Of a DNA stretch of 64,000 nucleotides, positions 35,320-45,925 are shown piece after piece. This stretch comes from Calycina herbarum (taxonomy: Eukaryota; Ascomycota; Leotiomycetes; Helotiales; Pezizellaceae): the NCBI GenBank assembly GCA_001414485.1, contig LLEY01000215.1:1-64000 (forward strand). Direction: 5' to 3'. Made by a program: the position numbers and the translations under genes. The first letter of the stretch is position 1. Every line of letters starts with the position of its first letter. The notes under the pieces are model-generated. The model searched no databases, had not been told where the DNA came from, and saw nothing but the letters and a program-made list of their open reading frames with translations.

Positions 35320-35561
35320 TATTATAGGCTAAATATAAAGAGGTTAATAGATAGGGTTATCTTTATTATAAGAAGAATTAACTAAGAAAGAAAAGAGAAG
35401 AAGTCTATTCTACGTACGAGGAAAGGGGTTTTATATATAGAGGCTATATATAATTACCGGTTATTAGAACGATGTTAGAACCTCTTATATCGAGGTTACG
35501 TAAGGTTACGTTTTATACGAAAGTCGGTAGACCGAGTACTCTTTAGATATAAACTGTTATA
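35320..35561 (-). repeat. 5' LTR of the chromovirus (right copy)
   Basis: 242 bp matching 23669-23910 without gaps. About 17 differences by eye, every one a transition. It holds the promoter end of the element on the minus strand. Confidence 0.93.
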
Positions 35562-35872
35562 AATACTTTCTAGCTAATTCTATTTATCCTATCTAACTAA
35601 TTATAGCGCTTTATTTATTTTTTACTTAAGAGTTTATATAGTTTATAAAATACGTAGACGACCTATTTACTAAGCTAACTCTAAATCTATAATAATCTCT
35701 TATCGTTGCTAAGCTTTAAGCCAACGGTGATATGCCCTCTGGGTCTATGGCTCTCCTCGCGTATTGTTTAACTGTAGCGTCCCAGATAAACTCACTCCAC
35801 TGCCCTGAGAGAGGTTTATACTCGTACTGCCAGTCGCCTGGAGTTCGGACATGTACTGGGTCGCTTTGGTAT
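35562..35872. other. AT-rich flank grading into normal DNA
   Basis: AT-rich until about 35710, then an abrupt return to normal composition. No feature is recognised. Confidence 0.45.
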
Positions 35873-36546
35873 TTAGAGTTGCGACTGTGTCCCCAACCGC
35901 TTCGGAAAGGGTCGGGCTCTCTGTTTCTTCGTCATCTGGGTCCGAAAAATGCTGGGAATCGGAAGGGGTCTTAGGTCCTTCGATTCTAGATGTGAGAAAG
36001 GCTGGGAAAGGAAGGGAGTATCAGGTTCTCCGATTTCGAGATCTAAACAAGAATCAGTATGAGAATTGAAAATAACCTCTCCCTCTTTAGGTACCGATCT
36101 CGAATCGAAACTCATCTCATCTACCTTCTCCTCGAAATTTTGCATATAAACATCCTTCGACCGCTTCCCCTCAACCTCCTCCAAGACGGCAGCTAAAATA
36201 TCTAAATTAATACTATCTAAGACATCTTCTAAATCGAGTAATAAGCAGCTAAAACTCTATAAGCCGCCGCCTTCTGAGTTACATTCAACACATTACTCCA
36301 TCTAAATCTCTAGAGATAAACCTCATCTCTTAACCAAGGCGCTTTCTTCTCCTTCGCAGGATGGAGTTTGATGAATGTAGCTTCCTTGACCTCCTCTTCA
36401 AGAGATCCCAATGACTTTTGGAAGATCATCTTTGGGCGATTTTGGGCATGGTTTGAAGCTCGGACGCGATGGCTCTTTGGATTGCTTGGTGAAATTTTGC
36501 TGCGATGGCGTGGGCTGGGAGAGAAGGTTTCTTTTAGGAAAGCCAT
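35873..36546 (-). pseudogene. Broken unknown gene at the edge of the retrotransposon block
   Basis: ATG at 36546-36544 starts MAFLKETFSPSPRHRSKISP..., ending at TAG 36312-36310 after PWLRDEVYL. The same frame then continues with RFRWSNVLNVTQKAAAYRVL, the stop fitting a former CAG. A second frame takes over at about 36235 (LLLDLEDVLDSINLDILAAV...EEVEGKRSKD...) and stays open to 35873. One small indel plus one RIP-type stop would therefore reconnect about 220 codons. The N-terminal half is basic, the C-terminal half acidic. There is no recognisable domain and the product is unknown. Like the pseudogene at 22439-23104, it directly borders the RIP-mutated block. Confidence 0.5.
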
Positions 36547-37588
36547 TTTGGGGTTTTACGGATTAGGCTTCGTACGGCAATGGCGCTGGTGGGTTCTTTG
36601 GTGTTAGGCATTTTGAAAGATTTTTGCGTGTTTCTGGGTTATTTAGCTTGTGTTTAACTGTAACTTGTGGGGTTTTTTGCGTGGATGATGATAATTGGAG
36701 AAAGGGAAGGGTTTGGGAAGAGAGGGAATCAGTTATCTGCAAGTGATGGAGTTGTTTGGGAAAATCTTTTTGTGGTATTAGAACTATTTTGATAGTGGGC
36801 TTTCTTTTGTCAGTTGTAAGTATTTTTTATTTTGGTTCGAGGAGACGGTTTCCTTTTGTGATGGTAAAACTGTTCTGATAGTGTGATTTCTTGTGTGGTC
36901 AATTTTACTCTTATTCGAGTTTACTTTAGTCTCGTCCGAGTTGGCATCTTTAGCAAGAGAATCATGGGAGAAGGCCATCCAGGATTCGAGGAATCAAATT
37001 ATTAGAGCTCCTTGCCAAAATTGACCAAACTTAGGTTGTATTGTTCCCTTATCTTATTAGAAATTGAGCAAAAACTTTCGTACCTAATCACTCAAATTTA
37101 CTTTATCTCACATTTGTAGTAAAAAGGTTGTAGAAAGAATTCATTTTCCAACAAGCGATGAATCTTTTGCTTGGTCGTGGTTCCTTGGAAAATGTAGACG
37201 AGAACATAAAATGATGAGTAGCATTGAAAATCTGTGAGGGTTATGTTGGCCATCCATCCAGTAAAAGTTGGAAAATGCCTTGCACTTCGAGGGACAAGAT
37301 TGGGAATAGAGGGAAGTTTTGTTTTCATTCAATGAAAATGTGAAACAATGAGCCTTTAATTTCTTTGGGAGTTTCATTGTCTGATTGTTGAAGCAGTCGC
37401 TTTGAAGGTTTGGATTGAAAAACAACTTTCTTAAGCGAGTCTAGGTCTAGAAACATAAAACTGGGAGTTTTAAACAGCGTCTTTTAATACAACGAATTGA
37501 ATGGAATAGTGGTTTTAAGGGATATGGAAAGATCTACAGTTCAAGTATAACAGTAATCATCCACTCTTGCATATTCATACAAGCCACG
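36547..37588. other. Intergenic
   Basis: T- and G-rich spacer with some similar phrases repeated (gttttgatagtg-like near 36790 and 36870). No gene is recognised. Confidence 0.35.
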
Positions 37589-38191
37589 ATGTCTTCTTTC
37601 ACTCGACCCGATATTCTCCGTCCCAATCTCGCAACTCTACTTACGCCACTTGCCACTAGCGCGTATTTTGAGCAATTTAAAACTCATTCCGACGTGCCCG
37701 TTAAGAGCAGAGCTCACCATCTTCATTTTACATGGGATGAGACGACACTAAGACGGGACACTTCTAACCTTGAAGAATTATACGCTGGAGAGTGGCGGTA
37801 CTCCCGAGAGGGCGTGCAGTATCGACAAATTAATATAGAAGATCCGCGCCTTTTCAAATGGTTTGTTGACGGAGGCCAATTCCAATACGTAGCCATGGGA
37901 GTCGTCGATTACAAAGACGGGTTCAAAATCGCTATGAGAGATAAGATGTTTTTCCCAGATGGCGCTTTGTACTCGACCGGCCTGGACAGTCGTGGATGGG
38001 TGAAAAACCCAACGGGTTACACCATTGCTCGTTGTAAAAAGCACGGAGGAAAAGTGGCGCTTGGGAAGCCTACGCTACCTCCAGAGCATTGGGTTAACAC
38101 TATCGATCACCACATCGGCCGCTTCGTGCTAAAGAGTGCGAGAAATATCTCGCAAAAACTGACCGGGAAACGCAGAGACACAGAACGATAA
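37589..38191 (+). CDS. Hypothetical protein, 200 aa, single exon
   Basis: An uninterrupted frame from ATG (CACGATGTC context) to TAA at 38189. The sequence is well mixed and looks like a folded soluble protein: N-terminal LRPNLATLLTPLATSAYFEQ, a central aromatic-rich part (LYAGEWRYSREGVQYRQI, FQYVAMGVVDYKDGFKIAMR) and a basic C-terminus (NISQKLTGKRRDTER). No signal peptide or membrane segment. I do not recognise the family. Neighbours are F-box-like genes and repeats, so it belongs to an accessory-looking stretch. Codon use looks ordinary. Confidence 0.65.
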   Translation: MSSFTRPDILRPNLATLLTPLATSAYFEQFKTHSDVPVKSRAHHLHFTWDETTLRRDTSNLEELYAGEWRYSREGVQYRQINIEDPRLFKWFVDGGQFQYVAMGVVDYKDGFKIAMRDKMFFPDGALYSTGLDSRGWVKNPTGYTIARCKKHGGKVALGKPTLPPEHWVNTIDHHIGRFVLKSARNISQKLTGKRRDTER

Positions 38192-39086
38192 CTGGTTCTT
38201 TCCCCCCCCTTAGTTTGGACTTCACTGCTGTCTCTCGCTTGCCATTAAGAAACTACAACCCCCAATACTTAACTAAAGCATACTGAATCAATAAAAGACC
38301 TCCTCCCTAATAATCATAATCGCACCTGCAGTTCATCAAATCGTGAAACAATGAAGGGGAAAAAAGTAGCAATGTATCGTGTAACTAATAGAAAGTATGT
38401 AGAGTTGCTTTAAGAAAGAGCCTCAGTAAACTAAATACCATAAGAAGAAGGCGTATAAGCTGAGAAATCAAGAGAGGGGTACGTAGCATCGAAACGTGGC
38501 AATCAAAAACAATTTTTCACTACTGTTGTAAGCAAGTAAAAGTCTGCTAAAATCCAAGGTAAAAGTCCAACCTACATCATCGCAAAAGTATCCATACTCG
38601 TGTTTACTCGGAGAAAGATCTACTCGTATCCTTCAAGGCTCGACTGAAATGGTAGCCATGAAGACTTTTTCCTGCCAAGTGGCATTTTTGGGTAGGCTCG
38701 AAGAAAGAGGTTGTCTTCGTTCTTTGTTCATTTAGCGGCTCAATGGAGACTCTTACATGTACGGTCAAGGTACAGACATATTTAACAAAGAGCGTAGTGA
38801 TCAAACAATGACTTTGTATTGCAAGAGTGAATAGTCTCTTGTTTGCTGTTCACATGCCTACTCGCTTAGCTAGTCTCTTGGCGCTGCTAGCGTCCCTTTT
38901 GGCCATAAGTAGCCAGTGTCTATCCGCTTAATCATAGCAGTTTACGAAGAACAATTGTAATCCTTGTCTATTTAAGAGGCGCGGGTTGGCAGTAAAACAC
39001 AAGATCCCCAAGCATTTGTCACTTGAACAAATCTACTTCCTATTCACATCATTTCGCACCCACAAGCAGATATTTTTCATACAACA
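38192..39086. other. Intergenic
   Basis: No gene is recognised. The last 80 bp before 39087 are a CA-rich leader. Confidence 0.35.
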
Positions 39087-40337
39087 ATGCCTTCGACAAC
39101 TTTGATGTCACTCCCCAAAGAAATCCGCCAGCGGATTATCTCTGAAGCTCTTGCTGTCAATAACAGCACTTCTCTTATGCCATGGAAAAAAGATCCATTG
39201 GACCGCGAGGTTGATAAGGTGAAAGTGCCATTTGGATTTATGGAATGGAACACAAACATTGCCTCAACTCTCTTCCAAGTAAACAGACAATTTGGCAGTG
39301 AAGCCATGGAGTGTTTCCAAATGGAAAACATTCCCATCGTCATTATCCCCTACTACCCACGCGAGGAGCCACGCTTGGGGTCGCGTTTGAGAAACGAGTT
39401 CGTCGACGGTTTCATGAGAAGAGTCATTCCCACAAAGCGCGTTTCTTACTCTTACGAAAAAGAGTCTCCGGTCCCACCGAATGCGTTAACCATGGATCTC
39501 TATTTCACGAATTCGTCAATCATGGATTTCTATTTCACCGAACCCTACCCTATATTAGGTAGTGTACCCAACGAGAGTTATGAGAGGGAAACCAAGCTTA
39601 TCATGATGTCAGCACAACACCTGCCTATGTTGATTGAACTAATCAATAGTACGTTTTCCACGCCTCTTGTAGACAATACAACTGTTGGACCTGGCAACGC
39701 ATTTGGACCCCCCCAACCCGATCCTTACAAATACCCTCTTTCCAAAATTGTCTTAAACTTCAATGAGGAAACTGATATTAGGAAGTTATGGGGTATAGCA
39801 GGTAGCTTGAAGGGCTTGCGTTTATTTCGATTCTGGCACGAAGATGCTGTATTCAACACCCCGAATGGCGACGAATTCGAACGAGAAATCTTTATCAATG
39901 GACTTGATCCCGACAACACGAGGCAATTATTGAAGTTTTCTAATCTTCCGGTTTTGAGCGTTGAAGAGACCCTGGAAGAGGTCAAGCAAATCATAGAAAG
40001 AGCAGATGAAGTGGCCGAAATGGGACACTACTTCTCAGCACGTTCAAACTATCTCCTCGCTCTAAACACCCTTAAGCAAGAGATGGTTCCAGACCGCGGG
40101 ATTGTCATTAGTGATATCGAGGATATTAGTATGGTCCTTGAATGCTGGCGCAAATTGGCAAGGCTAGCTCTGAAATATGGACGGAATGAGGAGTACGCAC
40201 GTTTTCGGATTATCACAGCTAAAGCCACAAGGTATCTAGACCGTATTAGCAGGGGTAATCACACCAGAGTTAGCTCTGAGCAAGTGCTTTCAAGAACACT
40301 CCTCAGATCTTATGAGACACCAAGAGAGCTTTGGTGA
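39087..40337 (+). CDS. F-box-like (2EXR-type) fungal protein, 416 aa
   Basis: Single-exon frame from ATG 39087 (acaacaATGcc) to TGA 40335. The N-terminus has the F-box-like hallmark of this expanded fungal family: LMSLPKEIRQRIISEAL (residues 6-22), then TLFQVNRQFGSEAMECFQ, equivalent to the usual 'LLxVNRQxxxEA'. The middle part contains long insertions (YSYEKESPVPPNALTMDLYF). The C-terminus is a helical stretch (VEETLEEVKQIIERADEVAE, ECWRKLARLALKYGRNEEYA) resembling a TPR pair. These proteins are lineage-expanded and mostly of unknown function; a role as a substrate adaptor is inferred only. It shares family and orientation with the broken gene at 41160, suggesting local duplication. Confidence 0.82.
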   Translation: MPSTTLMSLPKEIRQRIISEALAVNNSTSLMPWKKDPLDREVDKVKVPFGFMEWNTNIASTLFQVNRQFGSEAMECFQMENIPIVIIPYYPREEPRLGSRLRNEFVDGFMRRVIPTKRVSYSYEKESPVPPNALTMDLYFTNSSIMDFYFTEPYPILGSVPNESYERETKLIMMSAQHLPMLIELINSTFSTPLVDNTTVGPGNAFGPPQPDPYKYPLSKIVLNFNEETDIRKLWGIAGSLKGLRLFRFWHEDAVFNTPNGDEFEREIFINGLDPDNTRQLLKFSNLPVLSVEETLEEVKQIIERADEVAEMGHYFSARSNYLLALNTLKQEMVPDRGIVISDIEDISMVLECWRKLARLALKYGRNEEYARFRIITAKATRYLDRISRGNHTRVSSEQVLSRTLLRSYETPRELW

Positions 40338-41159
40338 TTATGAGGACTTCTTCCAGCCAGAGATCTTTGAGCCTTGATGATCAGACTTGATGATCAGATT
40401 GTAGTGTAGAAAACCAGAGCCTCTGAAATTTGAAAATTATCAGACTCTAAATATCTATCATACACCAAAATAACCTAGCTAGCAGCGAAGAACCCTTCTC
40501 CTGTTATAGCATCAACCCTGCTACCTACTTACCCCATAATATACCTACATACCCCATAATTAAACACTTCTCTAAATCGAATTTCAACTCCTAGAATTTA
40601 CCAATAAAGTGACAAATGAGAACTACAGCTACCGTGAAAACTGTTCTCTAAATTTCGATTATAGAGGGAGAAACCTATGTCCCTTTAATATAAATTCCCC
40701 CTGATATAAATTTCAGATCTCACTTCGCTTAAATCTAGCTCCTCATATCCACTAGGCTGAAAAGTTCAACGATTTAGTTGCGTAAGGAACAGTCAAATTA
40801 GGGGGTTTAGAATGCATTTCTTAGTATATGTAGGTGCTAAGGGCTACATGGTCTCTGTATCTCCGCTAGCTTACTCAATGTTAAATGTGATATTCATGTG
40901 CAGGCTTTGCGTATATGATGCTTACACGTGGTTTTAGGGCAGAAAGTTAATAAGTGAAGGATAATCGGCTTTTATTCGGCAATTAGATTAAGGCCAGGGT
41001 TAGGGTATGTCTATAAGTGCCTCTTGTTCCTTTGAAATCTTTTGTATCTTGTAGGGCAAAAGTCTTTATGCCGTACAGTCATTGACATACCATTTCCTCA
41101 CAGCAACTGGTCAACACAACCCGTCAACACAACCCAAAAATACATCCAGAAATACAATC
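40338..41159. other. Intergenic between the two F-box-like genes
   Basis: AT-leaning spacer with small direct repeats (accccataatatacctac at about 40530-40560; tgatgatcagacttgatgatcaga at about 40373). No gene is seen. Confidence 0.4.
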
Positions 41160-41969
41160 ATGGCCAACAACACTGAAGTCGCAACTCAAGCCGAATGTTT
41201 CCTTCTCAACAGCACCCCTCTTGAGATTCGTCAATCCATCTATCGCTACGCTTTCGAAGGCTACAAATCCAACTTCTCCTGCTACACACAACCTGATTAC
41301 TATTTTCGTCAACCTTGTTACAAAGGGGGATCGTCGTATTATTATGCAACCACTGCTCACTGTAACTTACTCTTAGTATGTCGTCAGATCTACGAGGAAG
41401 GAAGAGCAATATTCTGGGAGGAGACACACATATCTGTAAACCTTGTTGTTCGCTGCTCGCAAATCTCCCCAACTCTACCATAGCACATGTCCGACATCTG
41501 CGAGATATCCGATTCGACACAACTGAAAGCGGTTCAATCTCCAATCTTATTAAGCGACTTCCCAAGCTGACAACGTGCCAATTGTGGCAGTATAAGAGAA
41601 TTGTGACATCTAAGACATTCAAGACTCTCGATACAAAGACTCTTCCCGCTCTCCTCGAGAGGCTCTACTCTCTAGCCCCGAGCCAGTCCTTGAGCAATCA
41701 TGGCTTGTCTGAATGTTCAACCCGGGTTACATTTCTTTATTGTGTTTCTATACATACTTTCTGCGCGTGTTACGCCGAGCATCATATGTTATGTCCCGAG
41801 AGAAAATGCAAGGTAAGTTACACTCAATAGTAAGACGGGTTTAGCTGTTTGAACCATGCCGACTCGCTTTCTTTAGCTATGCTTTGGGAACTTGAATAGT
41901 GGAAAGTGCTTTGTCACGGAGGACGAAGATATTGACCGCGAGGAAGGAATTAGCCAAGTCTTGAAATAA
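41160..41969 (+). pseudogene. F-box-like (2EXR-type) gene with one frameshift
   Basis: ATG at 41160 (MANNTEVATQAECFLL) leads to LNSTPLEIRQSIYRYAFEGY and LLLVCRQIYEEGRAIFWEET, both diagnostic of the 2EXR/F-box-like family. The frame then closes at 41483. Family-like sequence resumes in another phase from about 41450 (SLLANLPNSTIAHVRHLRDI). No GT-AG intron of the right length fits, so a 1- or 2-base indel near 41450 is the simplest cause. The shifted frame runs to 41812 and joins through a good intron (41813-41876, GTAAGT...TTTAG) to a last exon 41877-41969 encoding LCFGNLNSGKCFVTEDED... and ending in TAA. The intact intron suggests a recent lesion or a sequencing error. Confidence 0.7.
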
Positions 41970-42428
41970 GCTCTCATACTGCGATCACTTTCGACAGTCT
42001 GTTTTTTGGTAGGGTTTTGAGGACTTTTTTTAGGTGGCTTTGGTACGAAGGTGAGTTTGAAAGCGGGCATGTCGAGACTGGCCGCTTTGGCGGGACAACC
42101 TTGGACCTCCTCTCCTTATGCAAACATATTGTATATATTTACGGGGTTTCTATTCTTTTGGTTCTCCAAACTTTATCCATGCAAGTAGAGAAGAAGCAAC
42201 GTGAGGTGGGTACGAAAGCTAGCCCATCTAGTTATGCAATCAATGTGAAGTCGGAGAATGTAGAATCTATTTCTCCTACGCTTGTTTACACCCAAAAAAT
42301 AACTAGAAGTGGGAATTGTTCAACTATTAAGTTAGGCATTTTTTAGATGGTACTGCATCTACTACACCCACTAATCCTGATACATACTGCCCATAACTCC
42401 ACCAGGGTTCGCATCAATAAATACCTAC
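41970..42428. other. Intergenic, convergent 3' ends
   Basis: Spacer between the broken F-box-like gene (plus) and sla2 (minus). No mating-type gene (HMG or alpha box) and no other gene is visible here. Confidence 0.45.
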
Positions 42429-45400
42429 CTACTCCTCCTGGTAAGAAACCTTTCTCATTTCTCCGAGCCTCTTTCTAGCCGCATTCAGGTTATTTTCGAG
42501 TTGGAGGATCTCGACCTACGAAAAGGTTAGTTGATAATTATGTGGGCAATAAACATAAAACGAACCTGCTGCTGCATTTCTTGGATCTTGAACTCATGTG
42601 CTCCAAGCTTGGCGTAATCTACCTCATCGTCCGCACCACCACTACGTTCTTCAATCATGGCCTGAACTTGCCTCACGAGCGACCGGCATGCGACACCCAC
42701 AGCTTTACTGGCCTGTTCGAGGGATTCTTGACTCTTGCTCATGAAGCCAGCTTTGACTCTACTAGCTGCCACCAACTGGGCGGTAGACGCAGCTACGTTG
42801 TTTGATGCGACGATCAATTGCTCCGGAGAATTGCGCCCGGATAGTACACCATCTGCAGTCTCAATCAAGGTGTTGGTGGAAGAAGCAACGGCTTTCGCAG
42901 CGGAGATAAGTCCCTCGGTCCAACGGTTGTTCTTCTTGTAAAAAGATGTCTTGTCCCCAGAGCCGCGACCTGCTTGGACAATTTCCTGCTGTGTGACTGT
43001 TGCTGCCTTGATCAGTCTGGCAATGGCATTGGTCACAGCAATGGCTGCATCTAATATCGAATCGTGGATGCGCAGCTCATACGTCGAATATCCATCTTTT
43101 GGCTTCGACTTGAGTTTGGCGAGGCGCGCTGCGGCTGCGCTGATTGCATCGGCGGCCTTGTTCAACTCACTGTCTACTAAATCGCCCAAGTCGCCTTTGT
43201 TATTCATGAGCTTGCCGCTGTTCGGTGCGAAACTATCCACGAGCTTGTTTAAGCCCTGGAGGTTTCTGTGAACCTCGCCCATCAAACCGATGACTGTTTC
43301 GAGTTTTTGGTCATCGTCCATGTCGGCCAGCCGATAACTCTGCAGATTACGGAAGAATCTAACTGTTGCTTGTGCAGATTGTCGCGCTCCGTTTACAAGT
43401 TGGTCTGCTTTCTTGTCATCTGTGGCGAGTCTTGTGAGACCTTTTGTGTTGCTAAGGACATCTGCAATAGAGCTAGAGAAGACGTTGACTGTGCGTATAA
43501 TCTCAGCATGGCTGCTACTGGGGCCATCGGCGATAAAATTGTTGAATGCTGTAGCGAATTCTGTGGTAGTGGTAGATGCCTTTTCAATCTGGGACAGGAC
43601 GTATGAAGGCGTGGCGTTCTGATTACCCGCTTGCATCGACGAGTCGAGTTCATAAAGGGCATCATCCACTCGCTGGACCCCACTCTGGAGAACGGAGTCG
43701 ATAATATCATTGATCTTGCCAATATTTGATAAGAGCATGGCATCAATCTCACCGTCCAAAGCTTGGTCGGTTGCACCTTTGGATGTTTCCAACTCATTGA
43801 GCTTCAGCAACGATTCCTCCCAACCTTGCTTGTAGACCTCTAACTCGGCTTCTTTCTCGCTCAATAAACGCTCGGCATCGGAGCCACCTTCACTATATTT
43901 CGCATGAATATCATCGAGCGCCCGAGACTTTTTTCGGAGTGCTTCCTCAAGATCCGACATCTCGCGGTTGTATTTGGAGAGCATGGAGGAGAGCTCGTTG
44001 CCCTTGCTGCGCTCTAGGTTATCCGCTCTGTCCAGGGCCATTCTCAGTTCTCGCTTCAACTTCTCCATTTCCTCGCGGTTACCACCAGTGAGACGATCCT
44101 TATCATGTAGAGCTCTATCTCTCTCCCGAATCATGTCAGCTAGTTCAAGATTTTTGGTTTTGATCTCCCGTTCCAACTTCTCTCGTTTATCGATGGCTTC
44201 CTGGGCAGAGGCGGCCTTGAGTTGCACACCCTTGAATTTTTGCAGAAGGTCCAAGTGTTCATGGCGAAGCTGAGAGTATAATTTTGCGAGTGCTTCGTAC
44301 TTCGTTCGCCAAGTGTTTACTTGCTCTTGAAGTGCTCGGATCTGATCATCTTTGCTTCCAATCTGTTGCCCATAACTGGTTTGCAGCTGAGAAAGCTCAT
44401 TCTCCAAAGCCTTGATCTTCTGGTCATACTGTTGCAGCATGAGTTGATCCTGGGCATACTGGGCACGCGCGGCAAGATTCTCCTGCTCTAATTGGGCGAA
44501 TTTTCCCTGTGTCTGTTGTTGATATTGTTGCGCTAGCAGCGCCTCATGCTCCCGGCGTTGTTGCTCTGCTAGCTGACGTTGCTGCTCTTCAAAATCCCGT
44601 TGTGCCTGAAGTGCCGCCTGCTGCTGAGCATATATTTGTTGAGCTTGGCGTTCTTCGAGGACCCTTTGTTGCTCCTCATACTCTCGATTTTGACGAGCTT
44701 GCTCGTTCTTCCAGAATTCTCCCATGTCGTCAGGCTCTTCTGTCTTTGGGGCAGGCGGAGGGGTTATCTGCCTCTCGATCTCCTGCTTGGGTCTTTGTGG
44801 TAGTCGAGGGGCGGTTTCATCTTCGGAAAGAAGGTTTGGTGGGTCTTGAGGAAGTTTCGGGACAGTGATAAGACTTGTGAGGTATCGAAGATTGGAACAC
44901 TCATAATAGAATTTCACGAGGCGGTAATGTTGTGCATCATATCGACCTCTTAGAGGCTCCAACGCGTCGTCATCACCGGTAGCTACAAACTATCAGGTTG
45001 AAAGAACTGCCAAACAGATGTATGACTTACTTGTATGCATAGCACGTAGCATGCTAGTGATGAACTTATAAATGCCGTAGCTCTCTTGTACCAAGGGAAC
45101 GAGGGCTGATATTCTGCATTCGTTGTTTCCGCCACCCCGAAAATGAGAGAATATCAATTTCTGGAATTGCTCTATCCGGTCCTGAAGTTGCATCAAGTCT
45201 GAAATGGTCTCATAACCCTCGTTTGGGTCATTAATTCCCTTCAAACTAATATATTCCTCATATTCAAAAGTACCATTAAAGTCGGGATGTTGGCTGTGAA
45301 AGGACAACTTTGCGAGGAGAAAGTTCACGTATTCTTTGATCAAAGGGCCGTAGCCCCGCAATCCCTCTCCAGACATGCCTCTATTCAGACTATCGATCCA

Positions 45401-45925
45401 GTTTCGATTCGCCATTGCTTCTCGCAAAGTCGAGGGGTGGCCCTCTTGCAGAACTTTGTGAACCGTGATTAATGCTTTAAAAGTTTGGACTTCATCTGCG
45501 AGTATGGGTTGTCTATCGATATTGGCAAAATTAGTACGTATATCCAAGAACCTGCCAGAATCAAGTGATGAGGCCGCAGGAGCCCGGGAACTCTTCCAGC
45601 ACCAGTGTGTACCCATAACCTTCGATGCAGCGTTACGTAACATAACAACCTGGATGAGAAACGTACACTTTCATACCCGCCCAAAAAGACCCCGAGGACT
45701 TATGATCCCATGTGTAGACAATGCAACTCCGAACATGTTTGCGCTTCGGGGCGGTTTCTTCGATGGTTGTCGCTTTTCGAATATTGATGGCAAGCTCGCC
45801 GTCGGACCTGGATAGCTCATGTATCAGTAGCTGTACAAGCACACAACGGACAGAGCCAGGCGGGGAAATTCTGGAACTGACTTGGACTGGTTCACATTTC
45901 TCGTCGGTGCATACTGCAGCGACAT
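42429..45925 (-). CDS. sla2: Sla2/End4-type endocytic adaptor (ANTH, coiled coil, I/LWEQ), 1056 aa
   Basis: Coding exons on the minus strand: 45882-45925, 45667-45807, 45031-45512, 42566-44982 and 42429-42515, with four GT-AG introns (74, 154, 48, 50 bp). The total is 3171 nt, the usual Sla2 length. Residues 1-270 form the ANTH phosphoinositide-binding domain (ELAINIRKATTIEETAPKRK, KHVRSCIVYTWDHKSS, VQPILADEVQTFKALITVHK). Residues 300-620 are a Gln-rich coiled coil that binds clathrin light chain and dimerises. The C-terminal 240 residues are the actin-binding talin-like I/LWEQ module (TEGLISAAKAVASSTNTLIE, KAGFMSKSQESLEQASKAVG), ending VEILQLENNLNAARKRLGEM. The protein couples the clathrin-coated membrane to actin. 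Known context: in many ascomycetes SLA2 flanks the mating-type locus, but none is seen in this window. Confidence 0.96.

Larger units (their letters stand above)
23669..35561 (-). mobile_element. Ty3/gypsy chromovirus LTR retrotransposon, RIP-mutated, interrupted by a LINE
   Basis: Two direct 242-bp repeats (23669-23910 and 35320-35561) bound the element. Translation of the minus strand, reading through many stops, gives the gypsy order: gag CCHC remnant (about 34060-34115), reverse transcriptase (about 32060-32560, with KLYTKLDV and YIDDILIF at about 32172-32190), continuation after the nested LINE (below 26193: TKYLGFIL...LEKVKAIL), integrase core (about 24830-25000, NIVIIIDRLGK) and a C-terminal chromodomain (about 23935-24100). 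A purine-rich tract abuts the left LTR. Without the LINE the element is about 6.0 kb. Stops sit where Trp, Gln and Arg are expected, and Cys/His of the zinc knuckle have become Tyr, as RIP predicts. It is no longer autonomous. Possible 5-bp target site: AATAA (23664-23668) against AATAC (35562-35566), not exact. Confidence 0.93.

Noticed and set aside
41433..41483. Intron to rescue the F-box-like frameshift (GTAAAC ... CATAG)
   Set aside because: Its 48-bp length is a multiple of three and would not correct the phase, so an indel is the better explanation.
38192..42428. Mating-type genes beside sla2
   Set aside because: No HMG-box or alpha-box-like peptide could be read on either strand; the genes present are F-box-like.
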